Shown in pieces: positions 11,601-21,881 of a stretch of 64,000 nucleotides of DNA (position 1 is the stretch's first letter; each line of letters opens with the position of its first letter). The stretch lies in assembly GCA_023375675.1 (NCBI GenBank), contig JALQBC010000077.1:1-64000 (forward strand), in the 5' to 3' direction. Source of the stretch: Cytospora piceicola. Lineage: Eukaryota > Ascomycota > Sordariomycetes > Diaporthales > Cytosporaceae. The translations under genes and the position numbers were made by a program. The notes under the pieces are model-generated. The model had not been told where the DNA came from. It saw nothing but the letters and a program-made list of their open reading frames with translations, and searched no databases.

Positions 11601-13427
11601 GGCATGTCTGAAAATGAACGGCTTCGATAAGGATAATGTATGAGCTTGTGAAGGTTTGTGGGAGTTAAGAGATCGAGAGGGGGAGCTTTGGGATGATTAA
11701 TGGAGTGGAATGGAACTGAATACTTTGAGAAGGGAATTTACAGAGACAGGCATGGGCAGCGAGGATCTTATGTAAAGTTTTGTTTCGTTCGCGGAAGAAG
11801 GAAGACGGAAGAAGAGAAGGACGGGGTAAAGGGGACGGTCAGCAAGATGGACAGACAGATAGAGACTGGCCGACGATGTTGAGCTGATACAGATGAAGAC
11901 AGAACACGGAGGATAAGAACGGATGCAAGAGGAGTGTGGATATGAAGCGAAGTGTGAGTCCAGTCTTGTAATTCTTGTCATTATCGATTGGTTGGTGATG
12001 ATGATGGTGATGATAGTGTTGTTGTTTCGTGGTCTCAAGCGCGTCCTTGATATACTTTAGCCTTTATCCTTGTAATTGTAAACTGTCTCAACACTCCATT
12101 TGGGCCTAAAAGTGACCTACGCTGCACTTCTCCGTGGCGGCTTTGGATGTGGCCGCAGTCCCAGGTTGATAATGACGACGAGGTTTCAACGTTGGCATCT
12201 TCACCGACAACCTCACTATCGGCGCATAGACTCCAGCCAGCTAGATATATACATCACCTTTACCAGGAGCGTCTATAATAGACTCGTGGATACCAACCTA
12301 ACAGGTAACAGGTTCTACAAAAATTGTCAGCATGGATAAAGAAAGCATGCGGTATTTCGTATATAAAATTGGATTGAGGATATATCTGACATTCAGAGCA
12401 CGGATTGAATAAACTCTGTCTTGTCTGACACGAGCGACAACACGTTGTGAGAATGGTTGTTCCCGGCACCTCCTCCTCTTCTAAAGAATTCTTTTTTTTC
12501 TTCGGTTCTGATGTGTATTGCTGTTTGGACTTCCTTAGCACCTGGGCATACAAGGCCGAAAGGGTGGCCTGGTAAGGTGGACATATATCGCATTAATGGA
12601 ACAACTCAGGACAGAATTGGAGATTATAGGATATATCCGATACTGATATCTGTTTTTAAATACTTAAACCTTCGAGACAACAACTCGTACTAATATAGTA
12701 TCCTCGTATCTCTATTACTAAACACAAATAAAGATTAAGGGTGTTTACACTTATAACTCTACAGCACCTTATATTCTCTTTCCCCTCATATCTGTATATG
12801 TCTGGCCTCTATGATTTATGTATACCTGTTTTCACCTTCCATGCGCAGCAGGCAAGCTATTGCAATATCGTCGTCGAAACAGCGAGGGGGTGGGCGGGTG
12901 GAGATCTGATAGAACAGGGCAGAGCAGAAGGGCGAGGGGAGAGGATGTTAGAAGATGAGGTGGGCAGAGAAACAGCGCCCTTGATATAAGGTGTGATTTG
13001 CACAAATACAATATATAACTGACGGTATTATAAATGACATTAGTGAAGCATATGATGAAAAGGACTGTGCAAGTGTAAACACTTGGGCTATAATGCGCAG
13101 GGCTACTGCTTTCAGAGTATTTTTTTGGTGTCTGTGTCTGTATAGTTCCTACCATCTCTGCCTTCGTATAATTTCCCTTGATTGCCATCTCCTATAAGGA
13201 CGAGGCAGGGGTAAACAGAGAAACCAGTGCAGTTAATAGGTGCATGCGTACTTAGGTACACATGTAAAGTGGGAATGATACGCATTAATCTCAGGACCGC
13301 GGTTAGCATTAGTATGAAGTCGTCGATTAAGCCGAGATCGCACTACACAAGATCCCCTAGCAGCATTACATAGAATACAAGTAACTATTCAGTAATTCTC
13401 AGGGGCATATTCAGGGTTGTCAATTGT

Positions 13428-13570
13428 ACCACGGCTTTTTTGTGCGTCACGACGTTTTGGTAGACCACGACTTTTGGTAGACCACGACTTTTGGTAGACC
13501 ACGACTTTTGGTAGACCACGACTTTTGGTACACCACGACTTTTTTGGTGCACCACGACTAATTGGTATAG
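13428..13570. repeat. 18-bp tandem array with CCACGACTTTT core
   Basis: Four near-perfect 18-bp copies (GACCACGACTTTTGGTA plus one base), with degenerate copies on each side. On the minus strand the unit reads as AAAAGTCGTGG, the same core as the older array at 1,985-2,134, in the opposite orientation. Confidence 0.85.
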
Positions 13571-15277
13571 ACGACATTTCGCACCGCCAGTCAAAGGAAA
13601 AAGTGAACGGCAATGTGGTGTCGTGCAAGCTGACAGCATAGCATATGCGCCTTTTTCGGGACAAACTATTCCGTTCTATCCTATCCAGTCCATTCCATAC
13701 CCAACTTGGCACCGTTGAGAACGAAACAAACGACATCGCAGCAGGTTCCACGCAGTTGCAACAACGGCCCCTTCCCTTGCTGTACATACAAGAGAAGACC
13801 ACGAAGTACAGACACACATGCACACATATCCTGGATGATAAAGTGCGTAGGTGTGGGACAAGTGGCGGGTAGTGAGGATTTAAGGAGGCCTTGGACTTGG
13901 TCATACCAGGTACTTTGGGTTGGTGGTCTAGTTCAAGCGACAGCAAGAGGCGCAAGATATACATACAACATATATTAGCTGTAGACGGCAGCTTGGGAAA
14001 CGAACTTGTTTATATTCATCCCATCCCTCCATATATGTCCGTCCATACCCCCCCCCCCCCCACCAGTCCACATCGATGCCGACATTGCTGTCCATGCGTC
14101 GGGCAGCCGATGTCCGTTGCAAACTTGTAGTGTCCAATCCTGTTACCAAATTTTGATTCTACTTCCTGCTATGCTTCCTCAACAATATTATGGGGAAATA
14201 GGAAAAACACTGTAAGATATGGGCTCGGAAGCAGAACAGAACACAACAGAACGGGACCTAAACGACATACCGAGCCGGTAATCATGCACAACACAGCCAG
14301 AGACACAGACGCAACCGATCAAGCGGAACCGCGCGGAGCAACAGGGATGTTAGTAACCAGTTACCACGAAGAGTCTTGTAGATGAATGGAGACGTGTATT
14401 GCACATAACCCGTCTTTTAATTTGAGAGAAATTGAGAATCAGCAAAGAAGAATATCCACCTGGGCGGTGCCGGCGTCGCTGGTTTCGTTGAGTGTCGATT
14501 ATGATCTCGTTCTGCCTGACTACCTGCTGCAGCTCTTGGATGATATTCCACGAGCTCTGCCTGGTGTTATTGTTGTTAATTGTTAATGTTATTATCAATA
14601 ATATTGTTGATGTAGTTGTTAGTGAGACACTGGTGGCGATATGTTGCAGCGGCCGATATTAATCTGCTGCTACTCCTGGTACTCGATGAGCTTACGTGTT
14701 ATCAAACTGCGGCCCAACAGGCCCTGTTGAAAATCACCAAGAAGCTGAGGGCCGAGAATCAAACCCAGAATCAGTATTAGAACCCGAGAGCTGCAAGTGA
14801 GACCCGCTCGGTGGACGCTAATGGATCAGGAGGAGCAAGAGGAGCAGGTGACCTGGGCCGAGTTGTTGATCCACAACTTGCGCATCTCATGTCTCATCCG
14901 TCACCCGCGACTGTCTACCATTCGTTACTTTCCCGTCCCCTTCATCCCCTAAGAACTAGACACATATAACAGAGTATATGTGTGTATGCTATATGTCGAG
15001 TTGCGTGGTGTCTTAGATTCAAAACTTAAATGTGCGTATGTGTATTACCATTGCAGGAAATCGCCGCTCTTTCGTCCCACCTCTGGACCACAGCGGGATA
15101 GTCTCGAACGCAAGCTGGATCTTCCGGATTAACTATATCGGGGATTCCGACTGAAACAGCAGTACTGTCAGTCACCATGCAAATTATAGCTGATATAGCC
15201 AATCATCTTAACCCCGCGCTTCTCGCAGCGGTAGCAGTCGGGACAACCACAACAGTAGCAGTAGCAGCAGAAACCTG

Positions 15278-15516
15278 GGAGGAGGAGGAGGAGGAGGANN
15301 NNNNNNNNNNNNNNNNNNNNNNNNNNNNNNNNNNNNNNNNNNNNNNNNNNNNNNNNNNNNNNNNNNNNNNNNNNNNNNNNNNNNNNNNNNNNNNNCGAAG
15401 AAGAAGAAGAAGAAGAAGAAGAAGAAGAAGAAGAAGAAGAAGAAGAAGAAGAAGAAGAAGAAGAAGAAGAAGAAGAAGAAGAAGAAGAAGAAGAAGAAGA
15501 AGAAGAAGAAGAAGAA
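15278..15516. repeat. GGA / GAA triplet tract containing an assembly gap
   Basis: A short GGA run (15,278-15,298) leads into 97 N (15,299-15,395) and then about 40 perfect GAA triplets (15,397-15,516). The gap length may be arbitrary. Long GAA tracts can form triplex DNA and are hard to sequence, which probably explains the gap. The open frame that crosses it exists only because triplets contain no stop codon. Confidence 0.95.
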
Positions 15517-16241
15517 GGAGAAAAAGAAGTGAGCTATCATTATCATCGACTTTTGTCTCGACCCGTGGCGATGCTGCCCTTGGCCGTCTTCGTACGTTGC
15601 CGTCTGCTCCTCGAAAACACCACTACGATAACAGTCTCAGTAGCGGCAGCAGTACATTCGCTCGAGACACCAGCGATGACAAGATAGAGAGCGACGCCGT
15701 CAAGTCTGTGGAGAACATGGAGCACTTCGAGAGCCTGGCAGCACAGATCTCGTATAATATGTACAATGTGTGTGTGTGTGTGTGTGTGTGTTGTTCTGGT
15801 CGAGATATCTTAGGAGGACCATACAAAGACATAGGTGTAGACCCGAATAAAACACTGTGGACACTCTCTCTTTGTAACATCCTCCCCACCTTATTTCCCG
15901 TTTTGACTCTGTTTGAGGCTTGGGCATTGTGTTCCCTGTAAATCACCTCTAAATTCTAGGTGGGAATATACATGACACACTACTTACTCAACCAACCTCA
16001 CTGCACTTTCCAGTGCAGTTAAACACATACACATATACATGAATACAACCGATACTGCAAAAACCTTAATCTTCATTAACGACATGGCCAACTCAAGCCC
16101 CAGAACTGCCAGGCTACTGGGCGATACACCCTCCCCTTCACACTCTGTGCTGGGCAGTGTGGTGAACATTCGCCCGAGCCCTGAATCGTGGGCCTCACCA
16201 GAGCCATCACAACAGCCACAGGACAGTGACAACGTACGTTT
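15517..16241. other. Gene-free stretch, possible upstream part of the kinesin relic
   Basis: A plus-strand frame leaving the GAA tract stays open to about 15,770, with a Ser-rich then acidic stretch that could be an N-terminal tail. It then runs into a TG microsatellite (about 15,768-15,790). Its position just upstream of the kinesin-14 relic and its composition would suit a kinesin-14 tail, but I see no diagnostic motif and leave it unassigned. Confidence 0.3.
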
Positions 16242-16863
16242 GTCGACGGTGTGGAGGAAGACAACCTGAGGCAGCAAGTTGAGAACCAGTCCAGATAGAT
16301 TGTCCAACTGTCCATGGCCCCCGAGCTCAAGGCTGCCGACCGCCGCAGGCAGCTTGCAGCGTAGCAGTCGTCCCGCGAGACGGTGAGGGTCCTATTCCGG
16401 ATGAGGCCGCCCATCAATGATGCAGAAAGAGTTGGACCCAAGCTTGCCTACGTTGTCAAACCCACGGGAGGTTGATCGTCACAGCGGCATGGACAACAAC
16501 AACAACAGAAATAGCAGCAGCAGCAGCAGCAGCAGCACGAAAATAACACCAGCCACCAGGAACATCTTCTGTCACAACGCCTTCAATTCAAAACCTAAAG
16601 AGGGGGGAGGTAGGAGGAGAACGCTAGGGAGGCATATACAGCTGGGCCATATAAAGCCGGATCGAGCCGCCTGTGCAGGGCGTAGTCGAGAGCGGGAAGA
16701 AGGCTACGATTATTGTGGCGTAAGGATATAGCGGGAGCCGCAAGACCGTGACCATGAACGAGATCATGCACAGTGTTAAGCATTTTTACAAGACGGTCTT
16801 TGTGGGCTACCAGATTCAACAATAATTCGAGTCGTAGCCACGCTGTGCTCACGCTCAAGATAG
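16242..16863 (+). pseudogene. Kinesin-14-like motor domain pseudogene (broken)
   Basis: Three kinesin landmarks appear in order but in different frames. First is a neck-like segment (ADRRRQLAA) running into RETVRVLFRMRPPINDAE, matching the NIRVxCRVRPP start of kinesin-14 motors (frame of 16,374). Second is a P-loop block around 16,715-16,756: VA, a stop, then GYSGSRKTVTM, against the family AYGQTGSGKTYTM. The invariant P-loop Gly is Arg here. Third is switch I, RFNNNSSRSHAVLTLKI (16,810-16,863, another frame). Two TAG stops sit where Gln is expected. An AGC microsatellite (about 16,510-16,535) has expanded inside. About 130 residues between the P-loop and switch I are missing, and switch II and the rest of the motor are not found. 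In the family the motor hydrolyses ATP on microtubules and moves toward the minus end. This copy cannot be functional. Confidence 0.75.
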
Positions 16864-17280
16864 GGACATCTGGATGCGCAAACTGTCTTGATTGTTCTGT
16901 TGTTTTGTGTAAGACGTGGGAAATGAATAATAGACAGTTTGAAAAGCAGCTATCAATTCCCCCAGCTCGAGAGCGCAACAACACAGACTCCAGGCAACCT
17001 TCGTGCATTGCATGCCTCAAGAAATATGCTTCCCCTTTTGTTATACTAGTTGACGGCTGACTGAGACTGACCTGACCGACTGGCCACACCACACGCGACG
17101 AAGTCCATCACCAAGAAGAGGGACAGATTGATTGAATTGACGAGATAAATAGTGTCGGGCATACTATGAAGAAACCCTTGGAACGCATGATGCGCACCGC
17201 TCAGCATAGATTACCTACCTATCACTGCTCAAGTCTGATGCTGATGATGGCTGGGAACATTAATATGGCGGGATAGTGAA

Positions 17281-17362
17281 TTGGCGGGATGGGGCGGGAG
17301 AGCGGGGTGGGACGGGGTGGCGGGGAAAAGCGGAATAGCGGGACAAGGTGGGGTAGCGGGGA
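17281..17362 (+). repeat. G-rich tract with quadruplex potential
   Basis: Repeated GGGG and GGG runs separated by short spacers (GGCGGGAT/GGGACGGGGTGG-like units) on the plus strand. Several sets of four G-runs within 30 bases would allow G-quadruplex folding. It lies about 350 bp upstream of the Ulp1-like gene. Confidence 0.5.
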
Positions 17363-17404
17363 TAGTGGAGTATTGCCAGCTGTTAACATTCCCGGCGGCT
17401 CGAA

Positions 17405-17430
17405 AAATCTGGCGGATCTCCGCCAGATTT
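17405..17430. repeat. Perfect 26-bp palindrome, 12-bp arms, 2-nt centre
   Basis: AAATCTGGCGGA, then TC, then TCCGCCAGATTT. It is perfectly paired over 12 bp and located 284 bp before the Ulp1-like start. It could be a site for a dimeric regulator, a hairpin, or a scar of an excised element. The sequence alone does not decide. Confidence 0.7.
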
Positions 17431-17485
17431 CTGACAGAGCTAGCACCCACTACCAGCTGGCGGCCATCTGGCAGTGACTGACAGC

Positions 17486-17534
17486 GGATAACGGATAACA
17501 GATAACAGATAACAGATAACGGATAACGGATAAG
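17486..17534. repeat. 7-bp tandem array (GGATAAC/AGATAAC), seven copies
   Basis: Seven head-to-tail heptamers differ mainly at the first base (G G A A A G G), with a last-base change in the final copy. The array lies 180 bp upstream of the Ulp1-like gene. The embedded GATAA is a GATA-factor core, but here it is part of a simple repeat. Confidence 0.8.
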
Positions 17535-17713
17535 AGCAGCAGTGATGGCAGCAACACAACAACACACAACACAACACGACACACACGACACACAACACAC
17601 AACAATACACTGACAGGGGCTTCTACAGCGAGCCAGCAGACCATTCTCAACAGGGGGAATGGATGAACCATGACTGGAGGAAGAGGTCAGTAAACTAACA
17701 TGGAAGGGCTACA

Positions 17714-20700
17714 ATGCGCTCCTCTTGTCGAAGCCCTTCTTCTAACTCGCCTGCATTCATTCGCCTACCAGCAGCAGCTGATGCCCCATCTTCCTCCGCC
17801 TCCGCCTCCGCCTCTCACCACAAGCAGAAGACGGCTGCTAGTCACGACTACCACAACGGCAGCGAAAACGGCAGCGACAACGTCAACGGCTACGACAAGG
17901 GCAGCGGAAACAACGACAACATCGACATCGACATCAAATACGACAACGAACACGACGCTCTCCAAGACCTCGGCGTCAACGAGCAGTCCAGTCACGCAGA
18001 TTTCAAGGCGGCGGTAGACCGAGTCCTCCGCGCAATCGAGAAGCAGCATCAAGAGCAGTCCGAGTCCCTCCTGCGATCGTATCACCTCCTCATCAAGCTC
18101 CAAGCCCTCGAGTCCAAACGGCGGGCGGCCCCGGTCCTATTTGGCGTCTGGGCGTGGCAGAACCTTAGCCATGTTCTGGTAGACCAGCTGATGTGTGCCG
18201 AGTTTGAGATCCCCGACGACGCCGCCCGCAAGGAGAGGGAGAAGGCGTGGAAGAAGGACAAGGAGAAGCAGAGACAGCTCGACCGGGAAAAGGACCTTGC
18301 CCAGCGCGCCAACACGCTCGCGAACCGCCTTGGGCTCCACTCGCACTACAGCCTCTACCTGTTCTTTGGCGAGGACCTGCCCACATCCAAACACTTCCTC
18401 GACAGCTTCTCATCGCAGCTTACCAAGGCGGAAGCGGCAGGAAGGCCACCAGAAGGGCTGGAAGGACCAAAACTCACGAATCATTTCCCGCAACCACTAC
18501 CACCGCTACAACTACAACCACAGCAACAACAACGAGAACAAGGAGGTGATACAGAAGCAGATACAGATGCAGCAGTAGCTAGGGGCCCAGGCGACGACAG
18601 GTCTCTCTTCTGGTCCGTCATCTATCCCCGCGCCATCTCGGTATACCTATCGAAGACCAAGCAGCCCCAAGATCGGTACGTTGTGTTCGGACGCAGCAAC
18701 CGCACACGGCCGCAGGCGACGCAGCTGCCTCCATTAAAGTTGCGATACTTCACCACTGCCTTTCGGGAACAACAACAAGGCAACCGTATGCTCCATCACC
18801 CCGACAGTCTGCAAGGGGTCTACGCAGGCCAGGCGGCGCCACGACGCAGGTCTAAGAGCAGGAGGAAATCGTCCACGGGCCTAGCAACAATGACAAGAGC
18901 AACAGCAGCAGCAGGGATGACAGCGCCTGTGAATGACAGAGGCAGCGAGTCGCCATCCAGCATTGGTACTGGCCGATGGGGATCCGCCGAGCCACTGAGC
19001 CTGCACAACGGGGACTCGAGATCAGCTCTTGGTAGCAGTCGCCCAGCATCGCCGTCCCTCGACGGCCACAGCTCCTTTGGACGGTACAGTCCCAGGCCCG
19101 GGCTTGCTCCCTCGGAGGATCTAGCTCTCTGGCGGGACGGCGACCACAACAACCATGATCATCATCCCTTCCATGCCGATCTACCAGACGACAACAGCAC
19201 CATCATAATGTCACCGCCTCGGCCTGTCACTTCTACTCAGCCATCACCGCTTGTTGGTGTCCGCGACCAGGACGGCAGCAGCAACAGCAGCAACAACATC
19301 AACAACATCAACAACATCAACAACATCAACAACGACAACAACAAATACACAGCCTCGGCCAGTGTCCAACAGCATCCACGAGCTGGCGGCATAATATCAC
19401 GTGAGGACATGAACGGGGACATGGACGAGTCCATGTCCATGGACATTGACATGAACGACAGCAACATGGGTGCATCTCCACACATCGACTTTGACAAGAC
19501 CGTTGCTGCGGACCCGGTAAAAGATATGCTAACCACAATCACCAAGCGCCCAGATCTGCGCCGTAGCAGCGTCGCGGTAGGTTTCAACAGCAAGAGGAAG
19601 GTCGAGAAGGAGAGGAGCTCCTCCTACCCAGGGCCAGAAGCACGGGCAAAGAAACCGAAAGTAACTGACGTCGATACAACGCCCAAGAAGGGAGAAGAGG
19701 TAGCCTCTGCCTTGCCCTTCAGCCACCCTTCTGCTGCTGATGACGATTCTCCACGTGATGCTTCACGGCAAACAATTCAACTAGCAGGTAACAACAAGAG
19801 CAAAATGCACCAGAACAAGGCTGCAGCAACCCCAGCCCCATCCCAAGCCCCTGCCGGCTCTTCCTTGAGCGTGCCTATCATGATCAACGACGGCTCTGCC
19901 CCGAGCCCTGGATATACATGTGATGCTAGCCATGCTTACGACCACCTGCAAGAGATCATTAACAGTCTTCACCAGCTCGAACCCGGCCAGTGGTTGGGCG
20001 ATGTCATTATCGACAGGACACTCGGTCGCTTAGCATCGGATTCGGTCGGTATCATCTCCAGCCTCGCGGTAGCGGCGCCTACTGGGTCCAGGATCCCCCA
20101 CCAGTTCTCAGGAAACAGAGACTTCTACCTCATCCCCGAGTGCGTCTCGAACCATTGGAGGTTGTGGCGGTGGAGCCCTGGCCAGAACCAACTGGACCTG
20201 CTTGACTCCCTTGGTCGTGTTGGTGGTGCTGCTGGTGACACGGCCTACCATGCCGCCGATGATGCCGCCGCCGACGACGTCGGCAAGAACCTGCCAGCAC
20301 CTAGAGAGGCTAGCCGCGTCCTGCGCCTGCTGAGATGCGTGTACGCCCGTGTTGATACCCGAGGAGATGGCGGTTGCTCTCCGCTGCCGGTGGCGGTGCC
20401 GAACATCGAGGCCGTTACTGTTCGGGCGATGCCATGCGCTCGACAGACTAATACCGACGACTGTGGGCTCTGGCTAATCACGTTCGCGGCAAGCCTGTCA
20501 AGGGGGGACGCCGTTGGTCCAAAGGAGGACGTCGAAGTAGTCTCGAGGGATGAGGTGAGAAGGAGCCTCTTCACGGCTGACATGTCGGCACTCCCGTACC
20601 TTGCAGCAGCTACCGTGTCAAGGACCGAGGTCAGAGGTATGTATCGTAGCCTTCTGGGTAGCCACCGCCACACCTGTTACTCCCGTCTCCAGCAAGGAAG

Positions 20701-21139
20701 GTCGGCCATGTTCACCGCGGCCGCACGTGCGCACACAAGGCGGCTGTACCAGAGCGAGCTGGCACTGGTCTCGCAGGCTACCTTTACGGAGCGGGCTCAG
20801 AGCCTACACGAATACCACATCCAGCAGGTCCAGGAAGCACTGGCCGCGAGCGACAGGGCTCGTTCTTGGGCGGCTGCCGTCAGCCAGCTCAGACAGTGTA
20901 CCAAGATGATCAGCGTTCTAGAGGGTGAAGAAGCACTGCTTAGGCCGGCGGCGAACAACGGCCGTCCGAGGTCTGCAAGATCCCTGGAGGACGATGTGCT
21001 GCCGAGGGCGGAGGAGAGTCTGAGATGTGCAAGGGAGCGGGCCAGACAGGTGTGGGCTAACTGTGTTGCTTTGATCATAATCTTCCGTCGTCTGGGGGCT
21101 AAGGCGTCGTCCATGTTCTCAGCAGGAGAGGCTGTATAA
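17714..21139 (+). CDS. Ulp1-like (peptidase C48) cysteine protease with long disordered N-terminus
   Basis: A single intron-free frame of 1,141 residues. Residues about 97-217 form a helical, charged region. Residues about 230-740 are low-complexity and probably disordered, with Gln, Ser and Asn-Ile repeats and a basic RRRSKSRRKSS tract near 376. Residues about 742-930 look like a C48 domain: an LxPGQWLGD entry motif (near 755), then His814 in NHWRLW, Asp831 in LLDSLG, and Gln911 plus Cys917 in QTNTDDCGLW. The Gln-x5-Cys spacing and the His-Asp-Cys order match the family. The last 200 residues are helical and coiled-coil-like. Known C48 enzymes cleave SUMO or related modifiers, and many fungal members sit in repeats. 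Whether this one acts on SUMO is inference. All catalytic residues are present and there are no internal stops, although the flanks are full of pseudogenes. Overlapping ATG at 17,700 may reduce translation. Confidence 0.85.
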   Translation: MRSSCRSPSSNSPAFIRLPAAADAPSSSASASASHHKQKTAASHDYHNGSENGSDNVNGYDKGSGNNDNIDIDIKYDNEHDALQDLGVNEQSSHADFKAAVDRVLRAIEKQHQEQSESLLRSYHLLIKLQALESKRRAAPVLFGVWAWQNLSHVLVDQLMCAEFEIPDDAARKEREKAWKKDKEKQRQLDREKDLAQRANTLANRLGLHSHYSLYLFFGEDLPTSKHFLDSFSSQLTKAEAAGRPPEGLEGPKLTNHFPQPLPPLQLQPQQQQREQGGDTEADTDAAVARGPGDDRSLFWSVIYPRAISVYLSKTKQPQDRYVVFGRSNRTRPQATQLPPLKLRYFTTAFREQQQGNRMLHHPDSLQGVYAGQAAPRRRSKSRRKSSTGLATMTRATAAAGMTAPVNDRGSESPSSIGTGRWGSAEPLSLHNGDSRSALGSSRPASPSLDGHSSFGRYSPRPGLAPSEDLALWRDGDHNNHDHHPFHADLPDDNSTIIMSPPRPVTSTQPSPLVGVRDQDGSSNSSNNINNINNINNINNDNNKYTASASVQQHPRAGGIISREDMNGDMDESMSMDIDMNDSNMGASPHIDFDKTVAADPVKDMLTTITKRPDLRRSSVAVGFNSKRKVEKERSSSYPGPEARAKKPKVTDVDTTPKKGEEVASALPFSHPSAADDDSPRDASRQTIQLAGNNKSKMHQNKAAATPAPSQAPAGSSLSVPIMINDGSAPSPGYTCDASHAYDHLQEIINSLHQLEPGQWLGDVIIDRTLGRLASDSVGIISSLAVAAPTGSRIPHQFSGNRDFYLIPECVSNHWRLWRWSPGQNQLDLLDSLGRVGGAAGDTAYHAADDAAADDVGKNLPAPREASRVLRLLRCVYARVDTRGDGGCSPLPVAVPNIEAVTVRAMPCARQTNTDDCGLWLITFAASLSRGDAVGPKEDVEVVSRDEVRRSLFTADMSALPYLAAATVSRTEVRGMYRSLLGSHRHTCYSRLQQGRSAMFTAAARAHTRRLYQSELALVSQATFTERAQSLHEYHIQQVQEALAASDRARSWAAAVSQLRQCTKMISVLEGEEALLRPAANNGRPRSARSLEDDVLPRAEESLRCARERARQVWANCVALIIIFRRLGAKASSMFSAGEAV

Positions 21140-21450
21140 AGAAGGCATCGTGTCGGCCAGCCGGCCATGCCGGGTTTGTAACTGGTTTTCATGAAAATGC
21201 CGGATGCGATCGCTCCGTCTGTCGAATATAAGTCTGACTGACAGTAAGTATCATGATCAGGCCTCGTTGGGTTTGCGAACAACATATACTGATCAATCGG
21301 GTTGGTCGTGTGGTGTCGGACGTGGTGTTTGTTGATTGAGGTTGTAGTAGTGTTGATATCCAATGTATAATTCTCGCGTCCAACTTTCAGGGCAGAACTT
21401 CTTCCTCCGCGATGGTAATTTGGGACGATCCAATTTCCCTCTGTCTTTCC

Positions 21451-21881
21451 GACAGAATGAAGTCCTTCCTCGGCATTATTCAACATATTGAGGTCGAGCC
21501 GCTCCGAATCGTCGAGTACGAAGCTGGTGAGTAGTTTCGCCTGTATATGGACTGGTTCCGCGAGACTAGAAATAAGACCTATATCAAGGAAAGACGTTTC
21601 ATACCATACAACAGACTTGGATCCATCGTGTATCTGGAATGAAACTGCACTGGCGGTGAGAACTTACTTGCCAGACACAAAGGGAGTGTCCGCTAGTGCA
21701 GATGGTGCGGAGTTTGCAAAGACTGATACGCTGCGTGTAGGTCAAGCCGAAGTGGGGCAATTCTGGCTCATGGAACAATATGCTGCCAAATGGAACAGGA
21801 GATCCAAGGCTTCATGCTGAGTTGCTGGTCAAGTTGGATGTCAAGATTAATATGAACACGTTTAGTTACTATTATCTTGAC
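21451..21881 (+). pseudogene. Prolyl-4-hydroxylase-like 2OG-Fe(II) oxygenase pseudogene
   Basis: Three frames must be joined to follow the fold. Frame 1 (21,451-21,660) gives SFLGIIQHIEVEPLRIVEYEAG, a TAG stop, then LYMDWFRETRNKTY, PYNRLGSI and, after a TGA, CTGGE. Frame 2 gives PDTKGVSASADGAEF. Frame 3 ends with NNMLPNGTGDPRLHAEL and INMNTFSYYYLD. The order and spacing match the catalytic core of fungal P4H-like dioxygenases, which use Fe(II) and 2-oxoglutarate. The first iron ligand, His of the HxD motif, is Tyr (TAT for CAT at 21,544), a C-to-T change in CpA context; the TAG is likewise explained from CAG. The Asp and the distal His (in LHAEL) remain. No N-terminal part or signal peptide is seen. 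Two frameshifts, two stops and a lost ligand make it dead. Confidence 0.75.

Larger units (their letters stand above)
7937..15176. other. Long gene-poor stretch
   Basis: I find no gene I can support. The best open frame, 133 codons from an ATG at 9,210 on the plus strand, has no domain and unremarkable composition. An opposing frame of similar length lies just left of it. Other contents are a perfect 16-bp palindrome (9,093-9,108), CA microsatellites (about 10,866-10,885), a poly-C run (14,048-14,061) and the arrays listed separately. It may hold promoters or non-coding transcripts, but nothing visible defines one. Confidence 0.4.
16864..17713. other. Intergenic, upstream region of the Ulp1-like gene
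   Basis: No gene seen. It carries a G-rich tract, a perfect palindrome and a 7-bp array (listed separately) in the 430 bp before the Ulp1-like start codon, plus an ACACAAC-rich stretch (17,550-17,610). An ATG at 17,700, out of frame with the gene, opens a 105-codon frame overlapping its start. It could act as an upstream ORF that limits translation if the transcript starts before it. Confidence 0.45.

Noticed and set aside
15177..15941. 254-codon plus-strand ORF
   Set aside because: It is open mainly because it crosses the N gap and a GAA/GGA triplet tract, and it ends in a TG microsatellite. No domain.
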